64,000 bases of DNA from Limnephilus marmoratus (GCA_917880885.1 OU862922.1:22010627-22074626); one strand, 5' to 3'. Counted from the first letter of the stretch, positions 11,101 to 21,595 are shown. Notes: a model not told the origin generated them from the sequence alone. Numbers and translations are program-made.

Positions 11101-13592
11101 CCTATGTCATCTAAGATGCTGTGTGGAGGGTCTTTTTGAGGAGAAGAGGGAGTTAACATTGGTCTTGAAGAGACCCATGATGTAGGAAGGGGAAAACCCA
11201 GAGGCCGGCAAATTGTTCCATAGCCGAGCTGTTGAGCACAAGAACGAGTCGAAGAAGCGACCAATTCTCATGTGACAAATGTCAACCGTGTACATATGTT
11301 GGGCACGCGTTTGGCGTGTTTCCCGACTATGCACCGGTGCCGAAGGGATCAATGATGCTAGTTTCTTGGAGCATCTTCCATTGAAATACCGGTAGAACAA
11401 GGATAGCATTCCCACCCGACGCCTGTGCCCTAAAGATTGCAATCCGTCTGTTAAAATGGGAGAATTTATCAAACGGATCGCCCGCTTCTGCACAGAATCG
11501 AGGTTATTTTTCAGATATTTTGGAGCTCCAGACCAGAGATGGCTACCAAATTCAACTGTGGGGCGGACTTGCGATTTGTACAAGGCTAGTAGTTGTGTAC
11601 TATTAAAGTATCTGCGGGCCTTGTACAGTACGCCCAGTTTTTGAGAGGCTAGCTTTACTCTGGCTTCGATGGAGCCCCCATATCTGAGCTGGTCACTTAG
11701 AGTTACATCGAGCATATCAATAGAGGGCCTGTTCGGAAGGTTGCTTCCGTTGAAGGAGACGAGATTTTCATTTCGATTGCGAGACGTAATAATACATTAA
11801 ATACATTTCTCTGTGTGTATGCAATTTGAATAATAATTTTATTATTTTGAAACATTTTTGTTTATTATTTATTAATAAATTATGGGAAAATGAGAAGTTA
11901 TGGGAGGAGTTTGTCGATTAAAAATAGGTGGTGCCCGCCACCCTACCGATATTTTAGAATATGCTCTAGAGTACAAAAAGGTTGGGAACCCCTGCGCTAC
12001 AGCATAGCGTTTACATTACCAAGTTGGAAATTTGAAACGAGCGCTTACCATGCGCTTATCACATATATGATCAAGAATCATTGGTTAACGTTTGTCAGGT
12101 AAATGAGTTAGTCTACCTACCAGAATCAGACGAAATTCTCGAGGGTAACTTGAATAAGTCATCACTGCCGGACGTCACACTTGCTTCTAAAATAAAGCAT
12201 AATAATGTAATATTCCAAAACTAAGCATCACTACCGTTAATTGCTAAAACATTTCACAATAATAAGTAACGTGATGTTGGTATGTAATGAAAAATACCTA
12301 AGATTATTGTATATTATCAGTAATTATTATGTAGCTACCTGAATCTGAAGAGTTTGCAAATAGATCATCCAGTTTTTTCTCCATTTCATTAATTACGGCT
12401 CTTTTACCCTCTGAAATTGGTGAACCTTCTTCACTTGTACTAGATATATTTTTATCTATAAAATAACAAAACACATTAAAAATCATAAACATAATAAAAC
12501 AATAAGCATAATTATTGTACTCATGTGAAAATCAACAAGCATTATTATTAAAATAACAGTGCAAAGCGTTTTCATAGAGACCAAAACTTAAAAATGCAAT
12601 GCATTATAACGTAATTTTATTAAAAAACACTTTTATTAAGTCATTGAGAGTAATAATTTATATGTAGCTACCTGAATCTGGAGAGTTTGCAAATAGATCA
12701 TCCAGTTTTTCTTCCATTTCATTAATTACGGCTCTTTTACCCTCTGAAATTGGCGAACCTTCTTCACTTGTACTAGATATATTTTTATCTATAAAATAAC
12801 AAAACACATTAAAAATCATAAAGATAATAAAACAATAAGCATAATTATTGTACTCATGTGAAAATCAACAAGCATTATTATTAAAATAACAGTGCAAAGC
12901 GTTTTCATAGAGACCATAACTTAAAAATGCAACGCATTATAACGTAATTTTATTAAAAAACACTTTTATTAAGTCATTGAGAGTAATAATTTATATGTAG
13001 CTACCTGAATCTGGAGAGTTTGCAAATAGATCATCCAGTTTTTCTTCCATTTCATTAATTACGGCTCTTTTACTCTCTGAAATTCGCGAACCTTCTTCAC
13101 TTGTACTAGATATATTTGTATCTATAAAATAACAAAACACATTAAAAATCATAAACATAATAAAACAATACGCATAATTATCGTACTTATGTGAAAATCA
13201 ACAAGAATTATTATTAAAATATCAGTGAAAAGCGTTTTTATAGAGACCATAACCTAAAAATGCAACGCATTATAATGTAATTTTACCAAAAAAAACATTC
13301 GGTTCGCACTGGTCACGATTATTACGAATAATCTTTAGAAAACCACTTTAGATTCGCCTTAATTACTATATAAGGAAACTTTTTATTACACAATAAATAT
13401 TATTCGTAATAAGCGTGGCCAGTCCGAACCATTGTATGGTCCGAATCGATAATTACCAAACATTTTTGTTACGTCATTGATTGTAATAATTCATTATGCA
13501 ACACAATATTTTAGGTTATATGATAAAATCTTACCGTTAATTGAAGAATCCATTGACATCGCAATAATGGTATTAATTCTCTGCCGTGACAT
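8156..13592 (-). CDS. Tyrosine recombinase (integrase-like), five-exon gene, 868 aa predicted
   Basis: A probable DNA strand-exchange enzyme of a mobile element. Exons on the minus strand: 13,592-13,535; 13,121-13,005; 12,788-12,672; 12,455-12,339; 10,353-8,156 (stop TAA 8,158-8,156). Each junction has GT/AG ends, a T-rich acceptor and phase 1, so they join in frame. The terminal exon is open for 732 codons but has no ATG at its start (GTG at 10,303), which supports splicing. Residues 20-136 are three 39-aa repeats. Zinc-finger-like motifs lie at C179/C182/H192/H197 and C266/C269/H281/C285. The catalytic domain has R544 (RAGEVARA), K593 (GKRGRTVPI), R666 (TGLRHHVAT), H692 (FLGH) and Y701 (HKGNY); the usual HxxR histidine is T. 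A Myb/SANT-like tail spans about 791-848. I recall similar multicopy proteins in fish and invertebrates. ATG 13,670 is an alternative in-frame start 26 codons upstream. Confidence 0.82.
10630..11052 (+). repeat. SINE A, best full-length copy
   Basis: tRNA-derived SINE inside the last intron of the recombinase gene, antisense to it. The head carries an A box (TAGTCCAGTGG) and a B box (GGTTCGAACCC) spaced like a tRNA promoter. The GCGGCACGTTCCAGAG block, the CTCACAACATACCCC block and a CTTGTGCGGTATTC end follow. Used here as the family reference. Confidence 0.88.
11060..11790 (-). pseudogene. LINE L 3' fragment, longest open copy
   Basis: A 202-codon minus frame (11,715-11,107), extendable upstream to about 11,790, encodes the C-terminal region: SDQLRYGGSIEARVKLA, YKSQVRPTVEFGSHLW, RRRVGMLSLFYRYF, FLCSTARLWNNLP. 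It ends in the shared terminal hairpin (about 11,060-11,145). It lies in the same transcriptional sense as the recombinase gene, within its last intron. 5'-truncated, so not autonomous. Confidence 0.85.
12339..12455 (-). CDS. Recombinase gene exon 4 (third tandem exon)
   Basis: 117 bp, phase 1-1, with acceptor TGTTATTTTATAG and donor CAG|GTAGCTAC. It encodes 39 aa starting DKNISSTSEEGSPIS and ending DDLFANSSDSG. Confidence 0.75.
12672..12788 (-). CDS. Recombinase gene exon 3 (second tandem exon)
   Basis: 117 bp with the same splice signals and phase as exon 4. The reading frame is intact, with differences including S to P near the end (ANSPDSG) and K to E in NEMEEKLDD. Confidence 0.75.
13005..13121 (-). 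CDS. Recombinase gene exon 2 (first tandem exon)
   Basis: 117 bp, open, same splice signals. It is the most diverged of the three (DTNISS at the start, GSRISESKRA in the middle) but free of stops and indels. Confidence 0.75.
13301..13430. mobile_element. 130-bp MITE in intron 1
   Basis: Terminal inverted repeats of about 32 bp: GGTTCGCACTGGTCACG... and ...CGTGGCCAGTCCGAACC, with ATTATTACGAATAAT at their inner ends. It interrupts the tail of the 333-bp tandem unit (TTACCAAA is found on both sides). Superfamily not determined. Confidence 0.8.
13535..13592 (-). CDS. Recombinase gene exon 1
   Basis: 58 coding bases: MSRQRINTIIAMSMDSSIN plus one base of the next codon, then donor G|GTAAGATTTT. 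ATG context is AAAATG. An upstream in-frame ATG (13,670-13,668) lies in a CpG-rich stretch and may be 5' UTR or an N-terminal extension. Confidence 0.65.
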
Positions 13593-13784
13593 TTTATAAA
13601 ATGCGAAAGAAAAGGATTCATACGACAAATTCCACACGCGATTGGATGCGCTGGGCGGCCGCGGCGTCATAAATATTAAATAGGTATACCAATCTAGCGC
13701 AAATATCAACTTAACATCGAGACAGTGTTGCCAACTTTATTTTGACCAATTCACAAATTGTGGTACCGTAACCCATCAGAATTA

Positions 13785-13819
13785 AGGGATAACCAAATTA
13801 ACTAAATTTGGTTATCCCT
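13785..13819. promoter_or_regulatory. 15-5-15 bp inverted repeat upstream of the recombinase gene
   Basis: AGGGATAACCAAATT (13,785-13,799), spacer AACTA, then the exact reverse complement (13,805-13,819). It is about 190 bp upstream of the start codon. The geometry resembles a core site for a tyrosine recombinase or an operator-like site; it could also be an unrelated hairpin. Confidence 0.45.
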
Positions 13820-13867
13820 CAAACCACCGTATTATGCCAGTAAGTTAATACCTAAATATTATTTTTT

Positions 13868-14235
13868 TACAGTGAATACCGCACAAGAGTCCCAACTGTT
13901 CCCGTCTGGAGCCAGTGAGACTATGGCATCCCCAGTATGTTATGAGGCTGAAGGTAATGGATAGGGGAAGGAGGTGGGGAAGATGAAGGTTGGGAAGTAC
14001 CTGGCTATTCGGATCTGGTCACTAAACACGGCCAAAGCCATTTTCAAGCAATGTTTCAATTCTGAATGGTGGTCTTACAGCAGGGCGATACTGAGAGTAT
14101 CTTTCACTCTGGAACGTGCCGCAAATATACTTTATATTATTTTAAATGAATTAATTGTGAAATAACACAAATTAATCAAATAAAATTTGAGACCTGCGGA
14201 TTGTGAGTCAAGGGTCTTACTCCTGGACTATGTAG
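13868..14235 (-). repeat. SINE A copy
   Basis: Minus-strand copy containing all family blocks: ACCGCACAAGAGTCCC tail, GGAACGTGCCGCAAATA block, and a head remnant (GGATTGTGAGTCAAGGG). About 50 bp upstream of the 15-5-15 palindrome. Confidence 0.85.
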
Positions 14236-14239
14236 GCAG

Positions 14240-15269
14240 TATATTGTAATTTATTTTTAAATTATTGTTTATTTTTGTTCATAATATTTTTTATAAAATA
14301 CACCCAAACAACAATAAAACACCTTTTTATTATCTACTACAATACAACTAGAGACAATGCTTTTGAAAAATAGTCACGCGTAAAGTAATTACCTAGGTAC
14401 AGAGCATTTTTTTAAATGAAAAACTTGTTAGATTTCTTAAATATGATAATATTATAATCCATTATAAAAATTACGTTCTACTAAAAAAACATTTAAACAA
14501 ATTAATATAACTGTATGAAAAAACATATTAAATGAGTACCTAATATATTTCTGAAATTTTTAGAAAACCCTGTATAGATATCATCACATTACAACTGACT
14601 ATGCTTTCGGAACGCAAAAGACAAATACATAATTACGTAGCAAATATTTTATTTATTAAAGAAAAACTACATAAATGTGTAATAAAATACGAAATAATAT
14701 AAATCTTGTATTAAAAACAAAAACAATTAACACAAAATTAATAACGATATTATAAAAGCAATTCGTAAATCAATCTTCAATTTTAAAAAAGCGCGCGAAT
14801 AGCCGCTAAATATTACTCGTATAATATAATGTCTGTTCTTCTAAAACAACTAACAGTCCACAGCGAGCGCTTGGCAGTCTGGCTACCTATGTAGATAGAA
14901 TACAACATAACATACCGGCAAACATATAACAAATCGCAAAAGATTCAATCTGACATAGCAATGTCATGCGATAATAGATTTTGAGGAATTTAACCATTGA
15001 GTTCAATATCGCAAAGCATTGATAAACGACTTGGAGTTTGAATGATATTGTATGACGAGAACATCCGGCAACGTCGCATGCCGTGATGTTATAGATGCGA
15101 TAAAAAGTGTACCCAGTTGATGTTCTAAGTATGGATGAATATTTACTGATAAAAAACGCATTCCGGAGCATTAACGGTCCACGTAAAAATGTCATTTATT
15201 CACTCAAAAATTTTTTTTACACCGTTCGACTCGTCTCATCGAGTTTGATATGATGGACTTAAAAAAAAA
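14240..15269. other. AT-rich core flank, no gene supported
   Basis: A 102-codon minus frame (14,887-15,195) is open but shows no recognisable domain. The rest is simple AT sequence. Confidence 0.4.
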
Positions 15270-15373
15270 AAAACGATGAGCCACTAAGTGCCCAAATGAG
15301 CCAGTAAGTCGAAATGATCAAGAAGTTCCGGTAATTAAAGGACGCTTTGAGCCACTAAATGCCGTAACATAAA

Positions 15374-15375
<2 letters not shown>
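15270..15375. repeat. Three spaced GAGCCA(C/G)TAA words
   Basis: ATGAGCCACTAAGTG, ATGAGCCAGTAAGTC and TGAGCCACTAAATGCC occur at about 15,275, 15,296 and 15,347. Reversed, related words occur at 6,220-6,255 inside the left inner edge, which hints that the inverted repeat once extended further. Confidence 0.5.

Positions 15376-15430
<55 letters not shown>
15376..15430. repeat. (AT)n microsatellite at inner edge of right arm
   Basis: About 27 uninterrupted AT units. The left-arm counterpart is interrupted (6,131-6,205). Confidence 0.95.
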
Positions 15431-15433
<3 letters not shown>

Positions 15434-16199
15434 CCGCTATCATTGCTGCGTCTTCTAATGGTCCACTTTCATTCAATCCTGCGTCCGACCGTCATTCTGC
15501 GTCCGGTATACGGACGCAGGATTGAACACATGTAATTTCAAGTTTTCCCCACTCCTATACCCTCATACGGTCCAAAAACGAAATTAAGCCAGACGCGGTA
15601 TTGGTACCTAAATCAACTGAAATATGCTATTTTAGTTCAGTGCTTTGTCACCGATCGGCGAGCCGCGGCGCTGCAGTAGACCAGCGTATATTTTTAGCAA
15701 AGTATACGTTTTTATTGGCTTTTATTGACTCGCGTATCGCAACTCCTACATTTGGCAACATCGCTTTTTAACAGCGTTTCTTCTGTTCTCTGCGAAAACA
15801 AAGCAATCATACTTAAATATCGTACATTGCTATGTAAGATTACATTGAAATTCAGCTACATTACCTATTCAAAATTGGCGCCAAATATGATTCCAATAAG
15901 GATGGATCTTTGTCAAACGTGTGTAATTTATATTTCAATTTCACCAAGACAATGTTGCTACAATATCGTCGTTATTTACTCATTAAATAATAGTTTTTTT
16001 GCTGATATTGAATTTTCCAAAGCTGCATTTTTTTAAAGTAATGATTTTACTTCTTACTCGCAAAGTGAATTGAAATTCATTGTTAAACTAATATTCAATC
16101 ACAGCATCCATGCTTATATCTAAAAATAAAGACGAAATTGCCTAAACTAATTTACTAGAAGTGGAATTTTTCTTTTGATTTCGTTTACAATTTCAATTT

Positions 16200-16622
16200 G
16201 AGAGGCAGACATGGGTACCGCCTCCCCGGAAACCATTTATTGGATAACTAACACTTTTGCCGTAGGTCACCCCAAGTGATTCGCTACATTTGGTGACTTA
16301 GCAGGGGTGCCCGAGTTTGTGGGGTAAGGTTTGCCCGGGTCTTGGCGTTGAATGCTTCTGCTCACCATGTGCATGGCAGGCCGGAACGGGAGATAATGGT
16401 TGAGGGAACCATTCTCTCTGACTTCTGACTTCTTCAGCCGTTTTTTCTCGGAACATCGCCTTGCACCGAAGTGGGAGGGATGGACTCATACATCCGTCAC
16501 TCCTGGACACACTAACCCCCAGATTAACCTACCCAACCTTCATTCGCTTTTCTTGCCCAGAACTTCCTTTCCTAAAAAGACCCTCCACACGCATCCAAAA
16601 AAATGTCAGCGCTAATGTAAAA
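16200..16622 (+). repeat. SINE B copy (right arm)
   Basis: Sense copy starting AGACATGGGTACCGCC, with CCAAGTGATTCGCTAC, the GCAGGCCGGAACGGG block and a degenerate tail (ACCCTCCACACGCATCC). Counterpart of 4,915-5,350. Confidence 0.8.
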
Positions 16623-16764
16623 TGCATATTACTAAACTGAAAATGTCCAGATCTTCAGAGACTACAATTGCACATTTATGAAAAAGCCGGAGGAAAATTT
16701 AAAAAAAAAACTACCAAGAATTTGGCGATATTAACCAACAAAAAAATATAGATGACTATTTTTA

Positions 16765-16805
16765 CTAACGCTGACCGGTTTCGGAACGACCGTTTCTTCC
16801 TCATG
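16765..16805 (-). other. Penelope/hammerhead-like motif (right arm)
   Basis: Reverse complement of the motif at 4,537-4,580. Here AAACGGTCGTTCCGAAAC is better paired than in the left arm. Confidence 0.35.
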
Positions 16806-16964
16806 ACAAACATATAATGACTTGACAATTACAAAACAGTGGGTTGATACAATGTATTATTACTAAGGGTGGGGGCGTGTTTTGTGGTATTTCATAATGT
16901 ATGAATTCATTAAAAATAATATGTAGTAGGTACTAATTTGCAGCTTGTTCTAGAGTAGTAAATA

Positions 16965-17180
16965 TGCCCGAGGAAGACACGGCATGATCATGTTAAACAA
17001 ATTCTTGAGTCAGGCCAAGCCAAAAGTCAGAAAAACAGAAGAGCGATTATGAATGTGAATTGTAAATGAGGAAAAGAAATATATGCCAATACCTAGTTGT
17101 TTGGCGGTCTCTGCCTACTCCTGCGAGGAAACGTTAGGAGTTAGGAGGCTTGATGGTTAGTTAGTTATTGCTTAACACTA
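16965..17180 (+). pseudogene. LINE C 3' fragment (right arm)
   Basis: Counterpart of 4,225-4,400, with an extra stretch at about 17,105-17,150 restoring part of the LINE C 3' end (CGAGGAAACG before GATGGTTAGTTAG). Confidence 0.6.
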
Positions 17181-17534
17181 TTTATTACTTTTAACGTTTT
17201 ATGCTTTCCCTTTTTTGTGTTTTCCTTTTTTCGTCCTAAAAGAATATAATGCATATTTTTGTTTTAACGTCCATAAAATAACCTTAAAATTGTTTCTCCC
17301 GTGACGAGAATGCATTAGTTAACTATAATTTGAAGAGATACCTACTGTCAAACATGATAGATTTGATAAGCATTTATGTAATTCTATGTTGATTTTAATG
17401 ACATTAGAAAATACTCACAATTACTGTGGATTAAAGATATTTTTTTTTACTGAATGATTATATTAAAAAAATTCAACACGTGGCTGATAAATAAAAAAAG
17501 ACTAGCATAACCAATTTGCGTATAAACGCTTTTT

Positions 17535-17940
17535 TATGTAAATTCCTCACAAGAGCCTCAGCTTCTCCCGTCTGGAGCCAGTGAGACTATGGCATCCCCG
17601 ATTTGGGGTATGTTGTGAGGATAAAGCTAGTGGTGAGGGGAAGGAGATGGTGAATAGAAAGGTGGGCTTGCTTTACCTGGCTTTTCAGATCTAGTCACCA
17701 AACACCGCTAAAGCCATTTCAATTAATTTATTTTGAATGGTGGTCTTACACAAGGGCGATACTGAGAGTATCTTCCACTCTGGAACGTGCCGCAAATATA
17801 CTAGATATATATTATTGTTAAGGAATTAATTGTGAAATAACACAAATTCGTAAAATAAAATGTATTTGCCCACGCCCGGATTGATCCCGCTACCTTTATT
17901 GCGGGTCAAGAGCCTTACCCCCAGACCACGCCGTTGTCGC
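17535..17940 (-). repeat. SINE A copy (right arm)
   Basis: Counterpart of 3,438-3,830, including the degraded tRNA-like head (GGGTCAAGAGCCTTACCCCC). Confidence 0.82.
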
Positions 17941-18014
17941 TACTTACTTTACTTATTTACTTTATTTAAAAAAAAATAATAACATGCATTTTTGCTCATC
18001 TTTTATTAATTTTT

Positions 18015-18605
18015 TTTCATTAACTCCACACAGGAGGCCCTGAGGAAAATAATTTCCCTCTAATTGTCATCTGGGATGCTGTGTGGAGGGTCTTTTCGAG
18101 GAGAGGAAGGAATGAATATTTGTCTTGAAGAGACTCATGTTGTAAGAAGGAGAAACACAGAGGCCGGCAAATCATTCCATAACCGCGCTGTTGAACACAA
18201 GAACGAGTCGAAGAAGCGACTCGTTCTCGTGTGACAAATGTCAATCGTGTACAAATGTAGGGCACGCGTTTGGCGTGTTTCCCGACTATGCACCGGTGCC
18301 GAAAGGGTCAATTATGCAAATCCTTCGAAGCCACTTCCATTGTAATACCGGTAGAACAAGGATAGCATTCCCACCCGACGCCTGTGCTCTAAAGATTGCA
18401 ACCCGTCTGTTAAGATGAGAATCTATCAAACGGACCGCCCGTTTTTGCCCAGAGTCGAGGGTATTTTTCAGGTATTTTGGAGCTTCAGACCAGAGGTGGC
18501 TGCCAAATTCAACCGTGGGGCACACATGTGATTTGTACAGGTTTAGCAGTTGTATACTATTAAAGTATCTGCGGGCCCTGTAAAGTAACGCCCAGTTTTT
18601 GAGAG
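18015..18605 (-). pseudogene. LINE L 3' fragment (right arm)
   Basis: Uninterrupted counterpart of 1,905-2,310 plus 3,172-3,372. Frames are broken (18,618-18,286 and 18,265-18,020). The terminal hairpin is partly eroded. Confidence 0.82.
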
Positions 18606-19464
18606 GTTTTATACCCATTTAACATTTTTATAAGCTTTTATGCCTTTTTTATGATAAAAAAAAAATCATTTGGGTTCCTACATTGAAAATTTTTTTTGAA
18701 ATTTTATACAATGTTAATTTAATTTTATGTAACTAATTCAATTTTGTTCATCTTTAAGCAAAAGCAAAATAATGCCAATGTTATTGTGACACGAGAATTC
18801 CATGAATGTAATGGTTGACTGATGAATGTTCAATGACTCATAGAAAAATAAACAATAAAAATGAAATAACTTGATTAAGATAAATAATTATCACATAATG
18901 TGCATCAATTGTGGTTCGGAAAGAATTTAGAACGATTTACGAGGCAGTTTGTTTATATGGATACGTATGAACACTTGAGATGTAGGTTAAGTTATGAATG
19001 CATCAGCTGTCCCGAGGACGCTTATCACATAATAGTCGAACATTTTATTTATTGTGGCTTGGACTTTTTTGTTTCAAGTTATGATTAGTCGACGCCGATA
19101 AAAATGATATGGTGTTTTGGTGTTTTCTTCACATGTATGACCAGCAGAGCAGTACATTCGACCGGTCCATGGCCGAGTTTGGATCCCACTCAGGAGTTGT
19201 ATGTTCAGTTCATCTGTGGCTAAATCCTCCATCTCGACACAAGCAACAATTTCTGCTTACTATTTTTCGTTTCATCGATTTTCAAATCTCAACGGTCCTA
19301 AAGAAGTTTTTACTTTAAAAATCGTAATGTGAGAAAGAGCTTGGACCCAAATTTAAAAGAGAAGGTTATCTTTATATTGATATTGCGCACTTAATATCGT
19401 ATTTTATTATGCTACTGCACTGCATTATAATTTGCAAAGGGACAATACTTTGCCTAATAATATT

Positions 19465-19915
19465 TATTAGAGGCGGGTATGGGTACCGCCGCCCAGGGAA
19501 TCATTTATTGGATAACCAACACCTCTGCCATAGGTCACCCTAAGTGGTTCGCTACGTTTGGTGACTTGGTAGGGGTGCCTGGGTTCATGGGGTGAGGTTT
19601 ATCCGAGTCTTGGTAGCGGATGCGTCTGCTCACCAGCTGCATGGCAGGCCGGATCGCGAGAGAATGGTTGAGGGAGTTCCTTTAACTTCTCCAGCCGTAA
19701 TCTCTGGGAATATCACGTTACACCGCAGTGGGAGGCATGGATTCATACGTCCGTCATTCCCAGACACACTAAACCCCGATTCCTACTCATCCCTAATAAC
19801 CTTTTCATTTCCAAAACTTCCACTCCTTCCTTTCCCTAAAAAGACCCTCCATACAACATCTCTGATGGAATTCTTTTTTCCTCAGAGCCTTCTGTGTGGA
19901 GCTAATGTAAAAAAG
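19465..19915 (+). repeat. SINE B copy (right arm)
   Basis: Sense, near full length, from GGCGGGTATGGGTACCGCCG to TGTGTGGAGCTAATGTAAAA. Counterpart of 785-1,235. Confidence 0.85.
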
Positions 19916-20282
19916 TAAGATATTTTCAAATATTGTCTGGTTATTCGTAACCAGGGAATGTTTGTCTTTCTTAAAGTTAAAAAAAAATCCTTACCTATGT
20001 TTTTATTTTTAACTTTATGAGCCCTCAAATTATAACATTTAATTATGAATATGTTGATATTTCGATCAACATATTAAAATCTTGCTATCTTTTTCGATCA
20101 ACATACCATGTTGATCGAAAAATCCTCAAAGATGTAACGAAAAATCCTCAAACATGTAAAAAATAATTCAATGAATAAAGAAAACTTTTATAAAATATAT
20201 ATTTAAATGAAGAAAATATTAGCGAAACTCATTCGAAAATCTGGAAACAGAAAAATCAGAAAAAGATATTGGCAATATCGTA

Positions 20283-20545
20283 TAATACGAGTAGGTAAAG
20301 TATATTTTCGGCACGTTCCAGAGCGGAAGATACTCTCAGTATCGCCCTGGTATAACGTTGCTTGCAATGGCTTTAGCGTGTTTGGTGACCAGATCAGAAT
20401 AGCCAGGTACTTTCCCACCTTCCTCTTTCCCATCTCCTTCCCATCCTCACTACCTTCAGCCTCACAGCATACTCCAATTGGAGATGCCATAGTCTCACTG
20501 AACCAGACGGGAGTAATTCGAGACTCTTGCGCGGTGCTCATGTAA
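20283..20545 (+). repeat. SINE A copy (right arm)
   Basis: Counterpart of 187-440, head-truncated, ending GCGCGGTGCTCATGTAAAAA. Confidence 0.8.
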
Positions 20546-20734
20546 AAAAAAGTGAAATCACTTCCATATTGCAGGTCACGATTCCTTTAAATTTTCTAGA
20601 TTCTCCTTGTACCAATTCTCAGCATCTCCTTTCGTTCGTTGTACAATAAAAATACATTTACTGTATATTTTAAATACTGTTTTAGCCTTCAAATCTTAAA
20701 ACATTTTTGAAATTTCGGAAAGTTTCCCATTTCC

Positions 20735-21300
20735 AAATTTACTCCCTTCTATACCCTACCGTTACTATGTCACCTTTGCAATCCCTCCCTCTGCCATCCC
20801 TCGTCCTCCATCCCTTACCCTCACCCTCTCGTGTGTGTCCTTTCCCATGCGCCCTCGTTACACTCTCGCGACCCTCACCCCTCTTGCGTTCCTTTCCACC
20901 TTCCCATCTTCCCTGCTTTCTCCCCTTCCGCGAACTCGTCCCTCGTTGATATTCCCAATCCCAAATTTCCCCTCCCCCTTCCCCTCCCTCCATCACTCCT
21001 TGAAGCGAAACTAAATGAAAAACATACATATCAAACAACTCGCACGCCACTAATTGTAATTTTTTATACAAATTTCATAACGCCAGAGCTCACTATTATA
21101 TATAGAAAAATTCACGGATGTGCGCATAACAACTCACCAAAGTTTCATCGCTATCGGATGAATGCCAAAAGAAATAATTTCATAGCGCTAGAGGTCACCA
21201 CAGAAACCATCGCGGGCATGCGCACGACAAATCTCCAAATTATCATCGTAATCGTATGAATGCTTTAGGTACATAAACATTCGTTTTTAAATAAAGATTA
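20735..21300 (-). mobile_element. Helitron-like fragment with CT-rich interior
   Basis: Shares ACAACTCGC.CGCCAC, ACAAATTTC.TAACGCCAGAGC and a pyrimidine-rich tract with 53,720-54,210. The CTAG end is missing. It begins where the right arm stops. Overlapping open frames are products of the CT-rich bias. Confidence 0.6.
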
Positions 21301-21304
21301 TTTT

Positions 21305-21595
21305 TACATTAGCCAGGGGGGCAGGAGAAATTTCCACAGGAAGCCCTGAGGTAGGTGTCCAGGAGTGATGGACGTATGAATCCAATCCTCCCACTGCGTT
21401 GCAAGGCGATGTGTCGAGAGATTATGGCTGGAGAGAATAAAAGACCACCCTCAACCAGTCTCTCTCGATTATACCCACCACGCAGCAGGTGGGCAGACGC
21501 ATCGGTCACCAAAACCTGGATAAACCTCACCCCATGAACCCGATTACCCCTGCTAAGTCAACAAACGTTGCGAACCCCTTGGGGTGACAGCATTT
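21305..21595 (-). repeat. SINE B fragment
   Basis: Minus-strand partial copy (CCAGGAGTGATGGACG to ACCCCTTGGGGTGAC). The 3' hairpin is mostly lost. Confidence 0.75.

Larger units (their letters stand above)
12325..13290 (-). repeat. Tandem array of three 333-bp units, each holding one exon
   Basis: Unit period is 333 bp, measured from donor to donor (12,339, 12,672, 13,005). Units are about 95% alike, including intron sequence. A fourth partial unit resumes after the MITE at 13,301-13,430 (ACGTCATTGATTGTAATAATTC, in two pieces). Duplication therefore included intron and exon together. Confidence 0.9.
15431..20727 (-). repeat. Right arm of giant inverted repeat
   Basis: Reverse complement of 1-6,135 (see left arm). 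It lacks the two left-arm extra segments. It carries a small extra stretch at about 17,105-17,150, a roughly 30-bp duplication near 20,120-20,150, and the longer (AT)n. Its visible outer end (20,727) abuts a Helitron-like sequence, but the partner of that junction lies outside the window. Confidence 0.93.

Noticed and set aside
12325..13290. CRISPR-like array
   Set aside because: 333-bp period with exon content and eukaryotic splice sites; not a CRISPR architecture.
14887..15195. 102-codon minus ORF as a second core gene
   Set aside because: No domain, no splice support, AT-rich composition like the surroundings.
15725..16036. 103-codon frame in the right arm
   Set aside because: The left-arm counterpart is frameshifted; no domain or conserved start.
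20707..21259. Overlapping open frames of 80-142 codons on both strands
   Set aside because: They arise from a CT-rich tract in a Helitron-like element; low complexity and no domain.
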